64,000 nt of DNA from Capnocytophaga periodontitidis. GTDB lineage: Bacteria > Bacteroidota > Bacteroidia > Flavobacteriales > Flavobacteriaceae. Below the pieces are notes generated by a model. That model was not told where the DNA came from and did no database searches. It saw only the letters and a program-made list of their open reading frames with translations. Of this stretch, positions 26,370 to 35,785 are shown piece after piece. A program made the translations under genes and the position numbers. The stretch covers positions 62,001 through 126,000 of the forward strand of contig NZ_JAEFDB010000001.1 in assembly GCF_016126015.1 (NCBI RefSeq), in the 5' to 3' direction. Within the stretch, counting starts at the first letter, position 1; each line of letters opens with the position of its first letter.

Positions 26370-26635
26370 CCTAAAGCAAAGTATTTTTCTTCAATACAGT
26401 TGGCGCATTCTTCTTTTACTTCTTCATCAGTCATTTCGGGTAGAACACCTGTAATACTGTCCAAAAGAACATTGATATCTCTATCTTTTCTTTTTTTAGG
26501 AAAAATCTCTTCTTGAATGTACAAACTCTTCAGTTGCTTTTCTATATAGTTTAAAAGATCTATACCATTCTCTTGAGCATAAGATTGCGCTTTTCCCCAA
26601 ATAATAGGGTTTATGGTTTTTGCTAATGTTTCCAT
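26366..26635 (-). CDS. Antitoxin of the PIN toxin (DUF6364-like)
   Basis: An 89-residue protein whose stop overlaps the toxin start (ATGA). The N-terminal half, METLAKTINPIIWGKAQSYAQENGIDLLNYIEKQLKSL, reads like a ribbon-helix-helix antitoxin (DUF6364 type): a short strand, then two helices. The acidic C-terminal half (EMTDEEVKEECANCIEE) would bind the PIN toxin. Such antitoxins bind their own operator and neutralise the RNase. It follows murA by about 12 bases on the same strand and has no separate promoter that I can see. It appears intact while the toxin is not. Confidence 0.7.
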   Translation of the reverse strand: METLAKTINPIIWGKAQSYAQENGIDLLNYIEKQLKSLYIQEEIFPKKRKDRDINVLLDSITGVLPEMTDEEVKEECANCIEEKYFALG

Positions 26636-26646
26636 ATTATTGTTTT

Positions 26647-27957
26647 TTAATTCACTCTCACAATATTAGCACCTAAAGCTTCGAGTCGCCCATCAATATT
26701 TTCATACCCTCTATCTATTTGTTCTATATTATAGATGGTAGAAGTACCTTTGGCTGATAAGGCTGCGATGAGTAGGGCAATACCAGCACGTATATCGGGG
26801 GAAGTCATTAGGGTAGCGCGCAAAGGCGATTTGAAGTCGTTGCCAATAACTGTTGCGCGGTGTGGGTCACACAATATAATTTTAGCACCCATATCTATCA
26901 GTTTATCAATAAAGAAGAGTCGGCTTTCAAACATCTTTTGGTGAATGAGCACCTCACCACGTGCTTGAGTAGCGACTACCAGCACAATACTCAATAAGTC
27001 AGGAGTAAAACCAGGCCAAGGAGCATCGGCTACAGTAAGGATAGAGCCATCGATATAGTTCTGAATCTCATAGCCATTAGTGTGAGCAGGGATATGAATA
27101 TCGTCGTTTTTCTTTTCGAAGGAAATACCTAACTTTTGGAAAATAGTAGGCATAATACCCAAATGTTCCCATCCCACATTTTTGATAGTAATCTCGCTGC
27201 GGGTCATAGCGGCCAAACCTATCCAGCTACCTATTTCAATCATATCGGGCAAAATGGTATGAGTACAACCCTCCAAGCGTTCTACCCCGTTGATAGTTAT
27301 GAGATTAGAGCCAATACCTTGTATATCAGCCCCCATAGCATTGAGCATACGGCAAAGCTGTTGTACATAAGGCTCACAAGCAGCGTTGTAGATGGTGGTA
27401 GTACCTTCAGCTAATACTGCTGCCATAATAATGTTGGCAGTACCTGTAATAGAGGCTTCTTCCAAAAGCATATAAGTACCGTGTAGTTTTTCGGCTACTA
27501 CACTATAAGTATAGTTGTTCTCGTCATATTCAAAATGGGAGCCTAATTTGATAAAGCCATCGAAGTGGGTATCGAGGCGACGGCGACCTATTTTGTCTCC
27601 TCCAGGTTTAGGAATATAACCTACGCCAAAACGCGTGAGTAGCGGCCCTACCACCATAATAGAGCCGCGCAAGGCTTGCCCTTCGGTATGAAAAGACTCC
27701 GATTTTAAGTAATCGATATTCACCTCATCTGCCTGAAAGCTATAAGAGCCTTTTCCTACTTTTTGAATTTTTACACCTAAATTTTCGAGTAAAGAAATGA
27801 GTTTATTCACATCCTGAATGTCGGGGATGTTGTGAATAGTAACTTTTTGGTCGGTGAGTAGAACAGCACAAAGCACTTGTAATGCCTCGTTTTTAGCACC
27901 TTGAGGAGTAATTTCTCCTTTAAGAATATGTCCTCCTTCTATCTTAAATACGCCCAT
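26647..27957 (-). CDS. murA: UDP-N-acetylglucosamine 1-carboxyvinyltransferase
   Basis: MurA transfers enolpyruvate from PEP to UDP-GlcNAc, the first committed step of peptidoglycan synthesis. The 436 residues include substrate-binding QGAKNEAL (K22) and a well-kept EPSP-synthase fold. The loop that usually bears the fosfomycin-reactive cysteine reads KPGGDKIGRRRLDTHF. Aspartate D121 stands where E. coli MurA has Cys115. Such Asp enzymes are active but not alkylated by fosfomycin, so intrinsic resistance is expected. It overlaps the DUF4290 gene by 14 bases and belongs to a DUF493-DUF4290-murA operon. Confidence 0.95.
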   Translation of the reverse strand: MGVFKIEGGHILKGEITPQGAKNEALQVLCAVLLTDQKVTIHNIPDIQDVNKLISLLENLGVKIQKVGKGSYSFQADEVNIDYLKSESFHTEGQALRGSIMVVGPLLTRFGVGYIPKPGGDKIGRRRLDTHFDGFIKLGSHFEYDENNYTYSVVAEKLHGTYMLLEEASITGTANIIMAAVLAEGTTTIYNAACEPYVQQLCRMLNAMGADIQGIGSNLITINGVERLEGCTHTILPDMIEIGSWIGLAAMTRSEITIKNVGWEHLGIMPTIFQKLGISFEKKNDDIHIPAHTNGYEIQNYIDGSILTVADAPWPGFTPDLLSIVLVVATQARGEVLIHQKMFESRLFFIDKLIDMGAKIILCDPHRATVIGNDFKSPLRATLMTSPDIRAGIALLIAALSAKGTSTIYNIEQIDRGYENIDGRLEALGANIVRVN

Positions 27958-28636
27958 TGTTATTCTTTTTATTAAATTTATTAGTAAAAACTTTTTTGTT
28001 TTGTTGATGTTGCTGATGGGGTTGATTTTGGTTCTGCTGCGGTATAGAACGGCGAGTGAGGTTCATTTTGGTACGTATCAATGCTTGACTGTCCCAAAGG
28101 TCTTCTTTCCTTTTGCGCAAATCTATCCGTCCTTTACTCAATTCGTAAAGGTGTTCAAACACTACACTATCGTCTACCGCTTCTTTGTTCCAAGTGAGGA
28201 AACATTTTTTCATATGGTTAGCGATGGAATACTCCAAAGCCTCTCGTAAATCGCCTTTTTCCCATTTCACACAAGTATTGATGAGCCTAAGGATGATATT
28301 GCCATAAAATCGATATTTGAGTCGGTGTTGTGGATATTCTAAGCGGTCGGGGTGCTTGTGTAGAGTAGAGGGAGTAGGTTTCTCGTAAGGAGAATCTACA
28401 TCTAACTGAAAGCCCGACATTATAAACAATTGATCCCACAATTTGTGTTGAAAGTCGGGTACATCGCGCAAGTGGGGGAATAGGTTACCCATTACAGCAA
28501 CGATGCTGCGAGCTGTGCGGTTGCGTTCATCCCGGTCTTCTAAAAGTACCGCTTTTTCAATCATTTTTTGAATGTGTCGCCCGTATTCAGGGATGTGCAA
28601 ATGCGGGCGTTCGGTATTGTATTCTAAGGTTGTCAT
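27944..28636 (-). CDS. DUF4290 domain protein
   Basis: A 230-residue Bacteroidota-specific protein. The conserved part is the N-terminal 180 residues (LEYNTERPHLHIPEYGRHIQKMIE, FPHLRDVPDFQHKLWDQL, YPQHRLKYRFYGNI). The C-terminal tail is low in complexity (Q, H and N, then basic). No signal peptide. Its start overlaps the DUF493 stop (ATGA) and its end overlaps murA, a conserved arrangement that suggests a link to cell-wall synthesis or division. The function is not known. Confidence 0.88.
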   Translation of the reverse strand: MTTLEYNTERPHLHIPEYGRHIQKMIEKAVLLEDRDERNRTARSIVAVMGNLFPHLRDVPDFQHKLWDQLFIMSGFQLDVDSPYEKPTPSTLHKHPDRLEYPQHRLKYRFYGNIILRLINTCVKWEKGDLREALEYSIANHMKKCFLTWNKEAVDDSVVFEHLYELSKGRIDLRKRKEDLWDSQALIRTKMNLTRRSIPQQNQNQPHQQHQQNKKVFTNKFNKKNNNGRI

Positions 28637-28923
28637 AGTGATAAAATTCCTTCTACTTTGCCAGCTTCTTTGTAAAAAGCAATTACCTCATCGGGATTTT
28701 TTACGGTGAGGCTTACCGAAACTCCTGTGTATTTATTGCCTGCTGAGGGGCGTGTGGTAATTTCGGCATCAGTATCTTTAAAAACATCCTCTAATTGCGC
28801 TAATTTAGCCTCGTCTTTAGGGATGATAAATTTATAGAGGTAGCGAGTAGGCCACAAACTTGTTTCTAAAAGTTCGTTTTTCAATCGCTCGTAAAATTCT
28901 GCTAATTCTTGTTCTGTTTTCAT
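28633..28923 (-). CDS. DUF493 (YbeD-like) protein
   Basis: A 96-residue DUF493 protein with an ACT-like alpha/beta fold (WPTRYLYKFIIPKDEAKLAQLE and TRPSAGNKYTGVSVSLTV). YbeD-type proteins are small and cytosolic, of unknown role. It leads the operon to DUF4290 and murA; a -7 box lies 32 bases upstream. Confidence 0.85.
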   Translation of the reverse strand: MKTEQELAEFYERLKNELLETSLWPTRYLYKFIIPKDEAKLAQLEDVFKDTDAEITTRPSAGNKYTGVSVSLTVKNPDEVIAFYKEAGKVEGILSL

Positions 28924-28954
28924 TGAGATGTAGTTTTCTAATTATTATAGAGTG

Positions 28955-28962
28955 CAAATATA
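28955..28962 (-). promoter_or_regulatory. Promoter of the DUF493-DUF4290-murA operon
   Basis: On the minus strand this reads TATATTTGC, a perfect TAnnTTTG box, with TTGACAAATTATTTG-like sequence before it. Confidence 0.65.
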
Positions 28963-29167
28963 CAAATAATTTGTCAATTAGCAAGTTTTTAAACCTTAAC
29001 TATCAGCTCTTTCCGTTCAATGCTTGTCAATACACTTTAAAATTCTTTGTAAATCAATATGTTGTAATCGTTTGATTTTTAAAACTCTATCTTCTTCAGC
29101 TTGTTAGTCTCCAAGCTCTGATTTCTAAAAACTATTCCTTAAAATTTGCCATTTAAAAAAATAATCG

Positions 29168-29175
29168 TACCTTTG
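29168..29175 (+). promoter_or_regulatory. Promoter of rpmE2
   Basis: TACCTTTGCGCCC is a full consensus box about 40 bases before the ATG at 29215; the same box stands before rpmB (58673). Confidence 0.75.
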
Positions 29176-29214
29176 CGCCCTGAAAAAATTACGTAATAAA
29201 AATTTAACATTGCA

Positions 29215-29466
29215 ATGAAAAAAGAAATTCACCCAGAATCTTATCGTTTGGTGGCTTTCAAAGATATGTCTAACGACGATATCTTCATCACAAAGTCTAC
29301 CGTAGAAACTAAAGAGACTATTGAAGTAGATGGGGTTGAGTATCCATTAGTGAAATTGGAAATTTCTCGCACTTCTCACCCTTACTACACAGGTAAATCT
29401 AAACTTATTGACACAGCCGGACGTATTGATAAGTTTAAAAACAAATACGCTAAGTTCCAAAAATAA
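29215..29466 (+). CDS. rpmE2: 50S ribosomal protein L31 type B
   Basis: An 83-residue zinc-free L31 ([20 protein letters not shown]..., [27 protein letters not shown]). The type A form carries a four-cysteine zinc site; here all cysteines are missing. It sits in the large subunit at the inter-subunit bridge. Being the only L31 in view, it may be the constitutive form here. It has its own promoter and terminator. Confidence 0.95.
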   Translation: MKKEIHPESYRLVAFKDMSNDDIFITKSTVETKETIEVDGVEYPLVKLEISRTSHPYYTGKSKLIDTAGRIDKFKNKYAKFQK

Positions 29467-29480
29467 CATAGCAACTTCTA

Positions 29481-29507
29481 AAAACCTCCCCTTAAGGAGG
29501 TTTTTTT
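29481..29507 (+). terminator. rpmE2 terminator
   Basis: AAAACCTCC / GGAGGTTTT stem with CCTTAA loop and T7, 14 bases after the stop. It ends just before sbcC. Confidence 0.85.
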
Positions 29508-29510
29508 CTT

Positions 29511-32500
29511 ATGAAAATACTCTCCGTCTCTCTCCATAATATTGCCTCTATCGAAGGCCCTTTTACCCTCAATTTGGAAGCTGAACCCCTCAAATCGGTG
29601 GGGTTATTCGCTATTACTGGGGCTACAGGTGCAGGAAAATCAACTATTTTAGATGCTATTTGCCTCGCCCTTTACAACGATACTCCTCGATTGGCTGCTA
29701 CCCAGAGTTCCGTTGCTATTACCGATAGTGGGGTAGAGGTAAAGGCTAACAACGTGAAACACCTCTTGCGCAAAGGGGCTGTTTTGGGCTATGCCAAAGT
29801 AGTATTTCAGGCGGTTGATGGTAAGATTTACGAAGCCGAATGGCAGGTGAGCCGCGCTTACAACAAACCCTCGGGGGCTATCCAAAACGAGAAAATGCAA
29901 CTCACTTGCTTAACTGATAACCACTTAATTGCCGAAAATCGCAAAACACTCGTACTCGAAAAGATTCGCGAATGCGTAGGGTTAACTTTTGATGAGTTTA
30001 CTAAATCGGTGATTTTAGCACAAGGCGATTTTACTTCTTTCTTAAAAGCAAACGACGATAAACGTTCGGATATTTTAGAGAAACTCACAGGTACTGAGAT
30101 TTATACACGTGTTTCTAAACAGATACACGAACTTCATAAACAACACAAAAACGAACTTCAACTCTTAGAAAAACAGCTTGAAAATATTGTTTTCCTAACG
30201 GAAGATGAACGCACAACGCTATCTACCCAACTCGCTGCTGATGAAGCTCAATTAAACAATTTGCAGTCGTCGCTTACTGCCTTAAGAGCTCAACAACAGT
30301 GGTTTGACAATCAGAAATTGTACACACAACAATGGCAAGAGGCTCTTGAAAATAAACAAATAGCCGAGCAGGAGAAAATCTCTCAGTCAGAACGTTTTGC
30401 TCAACTTGCAATGGTGGAGCAGTTGCAAGCTGTAAAAGGGGATATCCTCACCCAGCAAAAGGAAAGCGAAAAATTAGCACTCACCACACAACAATTAGAG
30501 CAAGCTACTTTAGAAAAAGAACAACTTACTACCGATAAGGCTCTTATTTTCAGTGATAAAGAGGCTATCGAAAAGGATTTGACAACAGCCAAAAGAACTT
30601 ATGAAATAGCCAAACCTGCTATCGCTAAAGCAAAGGAACTGGATATTCGTCTCACAGAACAACAAAATGTGCTATTGCAATATCAGCAACAGTACGACAC
30701 TAAAAAATCTGTTTTACAAACTAAAGAAACAGAACTTGAAAAAGTAGTGGAACATATCCAAAAAGGGGAGAGTTACATTCAAACTGAAGAACAATGGCTC
30801 AATACTCACCCCGATGAGGCTCAATTGTACCGCAATGCGCTGTGGTTAGAGCAACTCGCAACCGACCAGCAACTGCTCAACGAAAAACTAACTGCCTACA
30901 AGCAAACGGAAGAACGCCTTACACAACAACTCAACGACCTGAAAGCTCAACACGCTATTGAAAATCTCCCCTCAATAGATGTAGAGGCTCTTGCTAAACA
31001 ACAAAAGGATTATCTCACAGCTTTGCAAATGTATCAATTGGATAGAGAAGTGGCAAAACGAATGATGCAATATGAAGCACAGAAAATACAAGGAGCATCG
31101 CTCTTACAGGAGTTGCAACATACACAAAATCAAACGGAAGAGGCTATAACACAATTGCAAACAGCTCAGGCAGAAGCCAAAATCGCTTGTGACACTGCTG
31201 AGCGTATTTACCAAAAAGCACAAATAGAAAATACCAAAGATGTAGCGTTTTTACGTGAACATTTGGTGGAGGGGGAGGCTTGTCCTGTATGTGGGTCGCT
31301 ACACCACCCCAATGCTCACAAGGCTGTTGCCGAACATCTTATCAATACGGTATATCAAGAATTCCTCAATGCTAAAAAGCATTTAGAGTCGCTTACAAAA
31401 GACTTAATTACCAAAGAAACAGAGCTTAAAGAACTGCAAAAACGCATAGCACAGCAAACCACACAAAATGCTGAATACGCAACATTATACACCCAAGAGT
31501 ACGAACGCTTAACACAATCGGTGTATTACTATATGGCTTATCCTATTGCCGAAATAGAGCCTTATATCACAAGTAAAATCTCTGAAATAGAGCACCTTTT
31601 AGTAGAAACTGAAACGCTTTTTGAAGTGCTTAATAAACTTAAATCACTCACCGATGAGTTGAATACTCTTGCAAAAGACACTCAGAATTGCGAACAACAA
31701 AGCCAAAAATACTTTCAGCAGTTGCAAAATTTGCAACTTTCGGCTGCTTGGCTTAATCTTTGGCAAACAGATATTGCACAATTTCAAAATAAAGTTACCA
31801 CAGCTAAAACCGATTGGGAAACACATTCGGCTTGTCTCGAAAAATACAAAAAACGCCTTGCAGAACTCACACAAGAGCGCACAGAGCTTTCTTCTTCGGC
31901 TCAAGCACTCCAGCAAGAACTCACTGAATTGACAGAGCGTATTACTAAAGAGCAAATTCAGTTGCAAAAAATGAAAGAAGAACGTAACAATTTGTTAGAA
32001 GGAAAATCGGCTCAAGAGGTAGAGGCTACTTTTGAGAAACAAATAAATGAATTAACATCTCGGTTGGAGCAAAACCAACAGCAATACAATGCTATTTTAC
32101 TAAAACTGACGGCTAATGAAAAGACTTTAGAAACTCTAACAACGCAACAACAGCAATCGCAAACTCATATAACTGAGGCAACTCTTAAAATAGAAGAATG
32201 GCTTACTGCCTACCCTTCTGAGCAAATAGACTTTATAAGAAGAAAGATGTTAGAGTGGGCAAATCGCTCTCACGAATGGCTACAATCAGAAAGGCAAGCC
32301 CTTCAATCGTTAAACGAGCGCATAGCCCAATACAATACTATTGCTACAGAAAAACAACAGGCTCTTGAACAATTAAAAGAAAAACGACCACTTGACCTTA
32401 CAGAAGAAGCTACCATACAGCAATTGGTAGCTCAAACAGCTGAAGAAGATATATTACGTGAGGCTGTAGTTACTCAAAAAAGTAGGCTTTTAACTGATAG

Positions 32501-33062
32501 TCAGCAGCGTGCTACCGCTGCAACATTGCATATAGCTAAAGAAGAAAAGGAAAAACTCACCCATCGCTGGAGTTTGCTCAACGACCTTATAGGAAGTAGT
32601 ACAGGTAACACATTCCGTAAGTATGCTCAGGAATATACTCTTGATATGCTCTTGCAATACGCCAATGTGCAAATGCGCTATCTCAATAGGCGTTATACTT
32701 TGCAACGCATTCCTAATTCTTTAAGTTTGCAGGTGGTAGATAACGATATGGGTGCTGAGGTGCGTTCGGTTTATTCACTTTCAGGAGGAGAATCATTTTT
32801 AGTATCTCTGGCTTTGGCTTTGGCACTTTCCTCACTCTCATCTACTAAAATGAATGTAGAAACCCTCTTTATAGATGAAGGTTTTGGCTCCTTAGACTCC
32901 GAAACGCTTTCAGTAGCTATAGATGCATTGGAAAGCCTACAAAATCAAGGGAAAAAAGTAGGGGTTATCTCTCACGTACAAGAAATGGTAGAGCGCATTG
33001 CTGTGAAAGTAGTAGTACAAAAGAAAGGCAATGGAAAGAGCAGTATAGTTGTTACTGTTTAG
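29511..33062 (+). CDS. sbcC: SbcC/Rad50-family exonuclease ATPase subunit
   Basis: A 1183-residue SMC-like ATPase. Walker A is GATGAGKS (37-44). Two long coiled-coil arms, rich in Q, E and L, flank the zinc hook CPVCG (C591, C594). The C-terminal lobe has the signature SLSGGES (about 1089) and Walker B TLFIDEGFGSLD (about 1120). SbcC works with the nuclease SbcD to open hairpins and process DNA ends. No sbcD gene is in the window, although the two are usually adjacent. The gene starts just four bases after the rpmE2 terminator with no clear own promoter. Its stop overlaps the stop of the convergent glutaminyl cyclase gene. Confidence 0.92.
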   Translation: MKILSVSLHNIASIEGPFTLNLEAEPLKSVGLFAITGATGAGKSTILDAICLALYNDTPRLAATQSSVAITDSGVEVKANNVKHLLRKGAVLGYAKVVFQAVDGKIYEAEWQVSRAYNKPSGAIQNEKMQLTCLTDNHLIAENRKTLVLEKIRECVGLTFDEFTKSVILAQGDFTSFLKANDDKRSDILEKLTGTEIYTRVSKQIHELHKQHKNELQLLEKQLENIVFLTEDERTTLSTQLAADEAQLNNLQSSLTALRAQQQWFDNQKLYTQQWQEALENKQIAEQEKISQSERFAQLAMVEQLQAVKGDILTQQKESEKLALTTQQLEQATLEKEQLTTDKALIFSDKEAIEKDLTTAKRTYEIAKPAIAKAKELDIRLTEQQNVLLQYQQQYDTKKSVLQTKETELEKVVEHIQKGESYIQTEEQWLNTHPDEAQLYRNALWLEQLATDQQLLNEKLTAYKQTEERLTQQLNDLKAQHAIENLPSIDVEALAKQQKDYLTALQMYQLDREVAKRMMQYEAQKIQGASLLQELQHTQNQTEEAITQLQTAQAEAKIACDTAERIYQKAQIENTKDVAFLREHLVEGEACPVCGSLHHPNAHKAVAEHLINTVYQEFLNAKKHLESLTKDLITKETELKELQKRIAQQTTQNAEYATLYTQEYERLTQSVYYYMAYPIAEIEPYITSKISEIEHLLVETETLFEVLNKLKSLTDELNTLAKDTQNCEQQSQKYFQQLQNLQLSAAWLNLWQTDIAQFQNKVTTAKTDWETHSACLEKYKKRLAELTQERTELSSSAQALQQELTELTERITKEQIQLQKMKEERNNLLEGKSAQEVEATFEKQINELTSRLEQNQQQYNAILLKLTANEKTLETLTTQQQQSQTHITEATLKIEEWLTAYPSEQIDFIRRKMLEWANRSHEWLQSERQALQSLNERIAQYNTIATEKQQALEQLKEKRPLDLTEEATIQQLVAQTAEEDILREAVVTQKSRLLTDSQQRATAATLHIAKEEKEKLTHRWSLLNDLIGSSTGNTFRKYAQEYTLDMLLQYANVQMRYLNRRYTLQRIPNSLSLQVVDNDMGAEVRSVYSLSGGESFLVSLALALALSSLSSTKMNVETLFIDEGFGSLDSETLSVAIDALESLQNQGKKVGVISHVQEMVERIAVKVVVQKKGNGKSSIVVTV

Positions 33063-34117
33063 TTGTTAGAAGGTAAGAAAACTACTTCAAAAATTTTACT
33101 CCAATTCTTACCCGTAATGAAAAAAGTTTGACGTTTAGGGTGATAGGCAATGCCATTGAGTACATCCACATCAGGAGTTTGCTCTACTTTATTTTTGAGT
33201 CCGCGTACATCTATCACACCTTCAATAGCACCATTTTCGGGATTGATAATCATTATGCCGTCCTTTAAGAAAGTATTGGCATAAATCTTTCCGTTAGCAA
33301 ATTCTAATTCATTAGCATAAGTGTAGAGCGATTTATTAGTGCAGAGTTGTAAGCTATCAATCTCAGTATAAGTTTCGGGATGGAGTAACCAAATTTTTTC
33401 ACTACCATCACTTTTGTAGAGTTTGTCTTCTCCGTTATGGCAGAGCCCCCAACCTTCTTTACTTTTGCCATAAGTGAAGGTCTTCTGAAAATTCAAATCC
33501 TTGTCATATACCATTCCTACTTGTTCTCTCCAAGTGAGTTGTAGTATTTTACCTTTAAAAACAGTAGCGCCCTCGCCAAAGTATGAAGGTTGTAAAGGTA
33601 CATTTTTATAGACTTCCCCTGTAAATGGATTCCATTTGCGTATAGATGATTCGCCGTATTGCCCTGTACTTTCTACAAGCGTATCACCTATGAATTCTAA
33701 TCCTTGTGTATAAGCCTTCTTGTCGTGTGCATACTCATTGATGATTTTGTATGTATAGATTTTAGGAGCATCTTTGGCTAATAACAATAGTTGTTTTTGT
33801 ACGGTGTACTGTTGTCCGTTAGTAGTATGAGCAGTAACTTTTAGTTGCTGTTTGCCTAACGGCAGAAGAGCGTGCAGTACAATAGTATCGCCTTGAGCTT
33901 CTAAATGCTGTTGATGAAATTGAAAAGAAGTTTTGGTAATTGCCTCACTGAATTTTGGGTGTGTGATTTTCACCACAAGAGTATCACCTAAGTGGTATTC
34001 TTTCTTTTTAGGAAAGATTTCTATGTTAAAATCTTTGCCGTCATTAGGCGTATTTTTGCAAGCTACCACTGCTATTGCAAGCAGGATGAGGTATAAAAAT
34101 CGTGGAAATATAGTCAT
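33059..34117 (-). CDS. Glutaminyl-peptide cyclotransferase, lipoprotein
   Basis: A 352-residue lipoprotein (lipobox IAVVA-C20) of the glutamine cyclotransferase family (plant/bacterial type, five-bladed beta-propeller). It converts N-terminal glutamine of proteins to pyroglutamate. Propeller repeats carry HDKKAYTQGLEF, WNPFTGEVYKNVPL, LWLLHPETY-like strands and DVLNGIAYHPKRQTFFITGKNW, the last being the family's C-terminal signature. An N-terminal region (25-115) is an added Ig-like segment. Many secreted proteins of Bacteroidota begin with Gln after signal cleavage, so periplasmic cyclases are common. It follows truB-tonB by seven bases, on the same strand. Confidence 0.9.
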   Translation of the reverse strand: MTIFPRFLYLILLAIAVVACKNTPNDGKDFNIEIFPKKKEYHLGDTLVVKITHPKFSEAITKTSFQFHQQHLEAQGDTIVLHALLPLGKQQLKVTAHTTNGQQYTVQKQLLLLAKDAPKIYTYKIINEYAHDKKAYTQGLEFIGDTLVESTGQYGESSIRKWNPFTGEVYKNVPLQPSYFGEGATVFKGKILQLTWREQVGMVYDKDLNFQKTFTYGKSKEGWGLCHNGEDKLYKSDGSEKIWLLHPETYTEIDSLQLCTNKSLYTYANELEFANGKIYANTFLKDGIMIINPENGAIEGVIDVRGLKNKVEQTPDVDVLNGIAYHPKRQTFFITGKNWSKIFEVVFLPSNN

Positions 34118-34123
34118 AATTTG

Positions 34124-35758
34124 TTATCTTTTGCTCTGAAAAATATAAGTAATAGTGCCTGTTTGTTCTTTTTTGCCACTCACCGCATTGAATTTAGCTT
34201 TTTGAGCGTAGAGTAATGAGTTTTCTAATAAACAATCATCGGTAGTTGTAGAATTAGCTCTATCAATAGCTGTTTTAGTCACACGCCCTGCTTCGTCCAC
34301 AGTGATACTTACCACCACTTTTCCATCACGTTCACAAGTAAATACAGGATTCGGAATATTTCCTACTCTACCAGCTAAGGCGTATTTTACTAAAGTGTTT
34401 TTATTCACTTTGTCACTTATTTTAGGAGTATTAGTTGTGTTTTGCAAACTGTGATCGGTGATAATGAGGTCGCCTGCCATTTTTTGGTTGGCTACTAATT
34501 CTTCTTTGGCAGCTGCCATTTCCTGAGCAGCACGTTCAGCCATAATTTCGTCTAAAGTTTTGAAATCATCAGTGTGTTGTAAGGAAGCATCTGCTTGGTT
34601 GTAAGCATTGGTAGTGAGTTTGGTATTGTTAGTAGGAACATCGGCATTAGGAGAGGTTTCTTCAGGTTGTGGAGGTTCTTGAGGTAAATCATCAGGGGTA
34701 AGTGCCATTTCTATCATTATTTCTTTCTTCTTGTCGCTCAATTGTATTACCATAAGGGTGAGTACAGTACAGAAGAGTATGAGCAAAGTGATAGTAATTG
34801 CCTTATCAGTATTAGTGAACATTCGCATAAAAGCGCGTAATTCATACTGTAACCCAGAAGTTTTTTGAGCTTTTCGTCTTGGAAATATAGCCTCCATATT
34901 CAACTCGCCAGTAGGGTGGGAGGGAGGTGTTTCTTCACGTTCAAACTGACTGTTGATGGTTTTATTGCGATCGGCAAAACGGTCGTTGAGAACTTTCTTT
35001 TCTTGTGGTTCACCTACCACAGTAGTAAGAATAATAGGAGGAAGGGGGTGTTTCCTGAGGTCAGGAATATGAGTACTGACAAACTCTTCAGGACTTATGG
35101 CATCACTTACTGAAAAATCACCTATTTTGGTACGTCGCAAAGCTGATAGATAGCCTCCTGAGCCTAAGGCTTTACCAAAATCGTTTGCTAAAGAACGTAT
35201 ATAAGTACCCTTACTGCATACCACCTCAAAGTGCAACTCAGGAAACTGACTTGCATCAATAGTGAAATTGTGAATGTAAATAGTGCGCTGAGGTACTTCT
35301 ATTTCTTTGCCATCGCGAGCAAATTCGTAGAGGCGTTTGCCTTCTTTTTTTATAGCCGAAAATACAGGTGGGGTTTGCACAAGCTCACCCATAAACTGTT
35401 TTCGCACTTGTTCTATCAGTTCAGGAGTGATATGGTTAGTAGGGTAGCGAGCATCTATTTCAGTTTCCATATCATAGGAAGGGGTAGTAGCTCCCAAGGT
35501 GATAATGCCCGTGTAGGTTTTTACAGCATCTTGTATTTCAGTGATTTTTTTGGTAAATTTACCGGTACAAATTACCAATAAACCAGAGGCAAGCGGGTCT
35601 AATGTTCCTGCGTGCCCTATCTTTATTTTCTTGAGCTTATAGTGTTTGAGTATTGCCCATTTGATTTTGTTCACCGCTTGAAACGACGACCATTGTAAGG
35701 GTTTATCAATAAGCAAGATACGACCTTCTGAAAATTCTTCTGGAGTTATCATATTCAT
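34124..35758 (-). CDS. truB: TruB pseudouridine synthase fused to a TonB-like membrane protein
   Basis: One uninterrupted frame of 544 residues from the ATG at 35758. Residues 5-235 are TruB, which makes pseudouridine 55 in tRNA: HAGTLDPLASGLL holds catalytic D54, with CSKGTYIRSL and YLSALRRTKIG. A 50-residue polar linker follows. A transmembrane helix (about 319-341) then leads to a Pro/Glu segment (PQEPPQPEE), a helical stretch and a TonB C-terminal domain (about 460-544: NPVFTCERDGKVVVSITVDEAG, QTGTITYIF). The normal TruB length is 230-300. With N-in, C-out topology, TruB would lie in the cytosol and the TonB domain in the periplasm. An internal ATG at 34897 (MEAIFPRRKAQ) could yield the TonB part alone. 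Confidence 0.85.
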   Translation of the reverse strand: MNMITPEEFSEGRILLIDKPLQWSSFQAVNKIKWAILKHYKLKKIKIGHAGTLDPLASGLLVICTGKFTKKITEIQDAVKTYTGIITLGATTPSYDMETEIDARYPTNHITPELIEQVRKQFMGELVQTPPVFSAIKKEGKRLYEFARDGKEIEVPQRTIYIHNFTIDASQFPELHFEVVCSKGTYIRSLANDFGKALGSGGYLSALRRTKIGDFSVSDAISPEEFVSTHIPDLRKHPLPPIILTTVVGEPQEKKVLNDRFADRNKTINSQFEREETPPSHPTGELNMEAIFPRRKAQKTSGLQYELRAFMRMFTNTDKAITITLLILFCTVLTLMVIQLSDKKKEIMIEMALTPDDLPQEPPQPEETSPNADVPTNNTKLTTNAYNQADASLQHTDDFKTLDEIMAERAAQEMAAAKEELVANQKMAGDLIITDHSLQNTTNTPKISDKVNKNTLVKYALAGRVGNIPNPVFTCERDGKVVVSITVDEAGRVTKTAIDRANSTTTDDCLLENSLLYAQKAKFNAVSGKKEQTGTITYIFQSKR

Positions 35759-35785
35759 TAGCAAATTTAGAAATTAGCAAATTAG

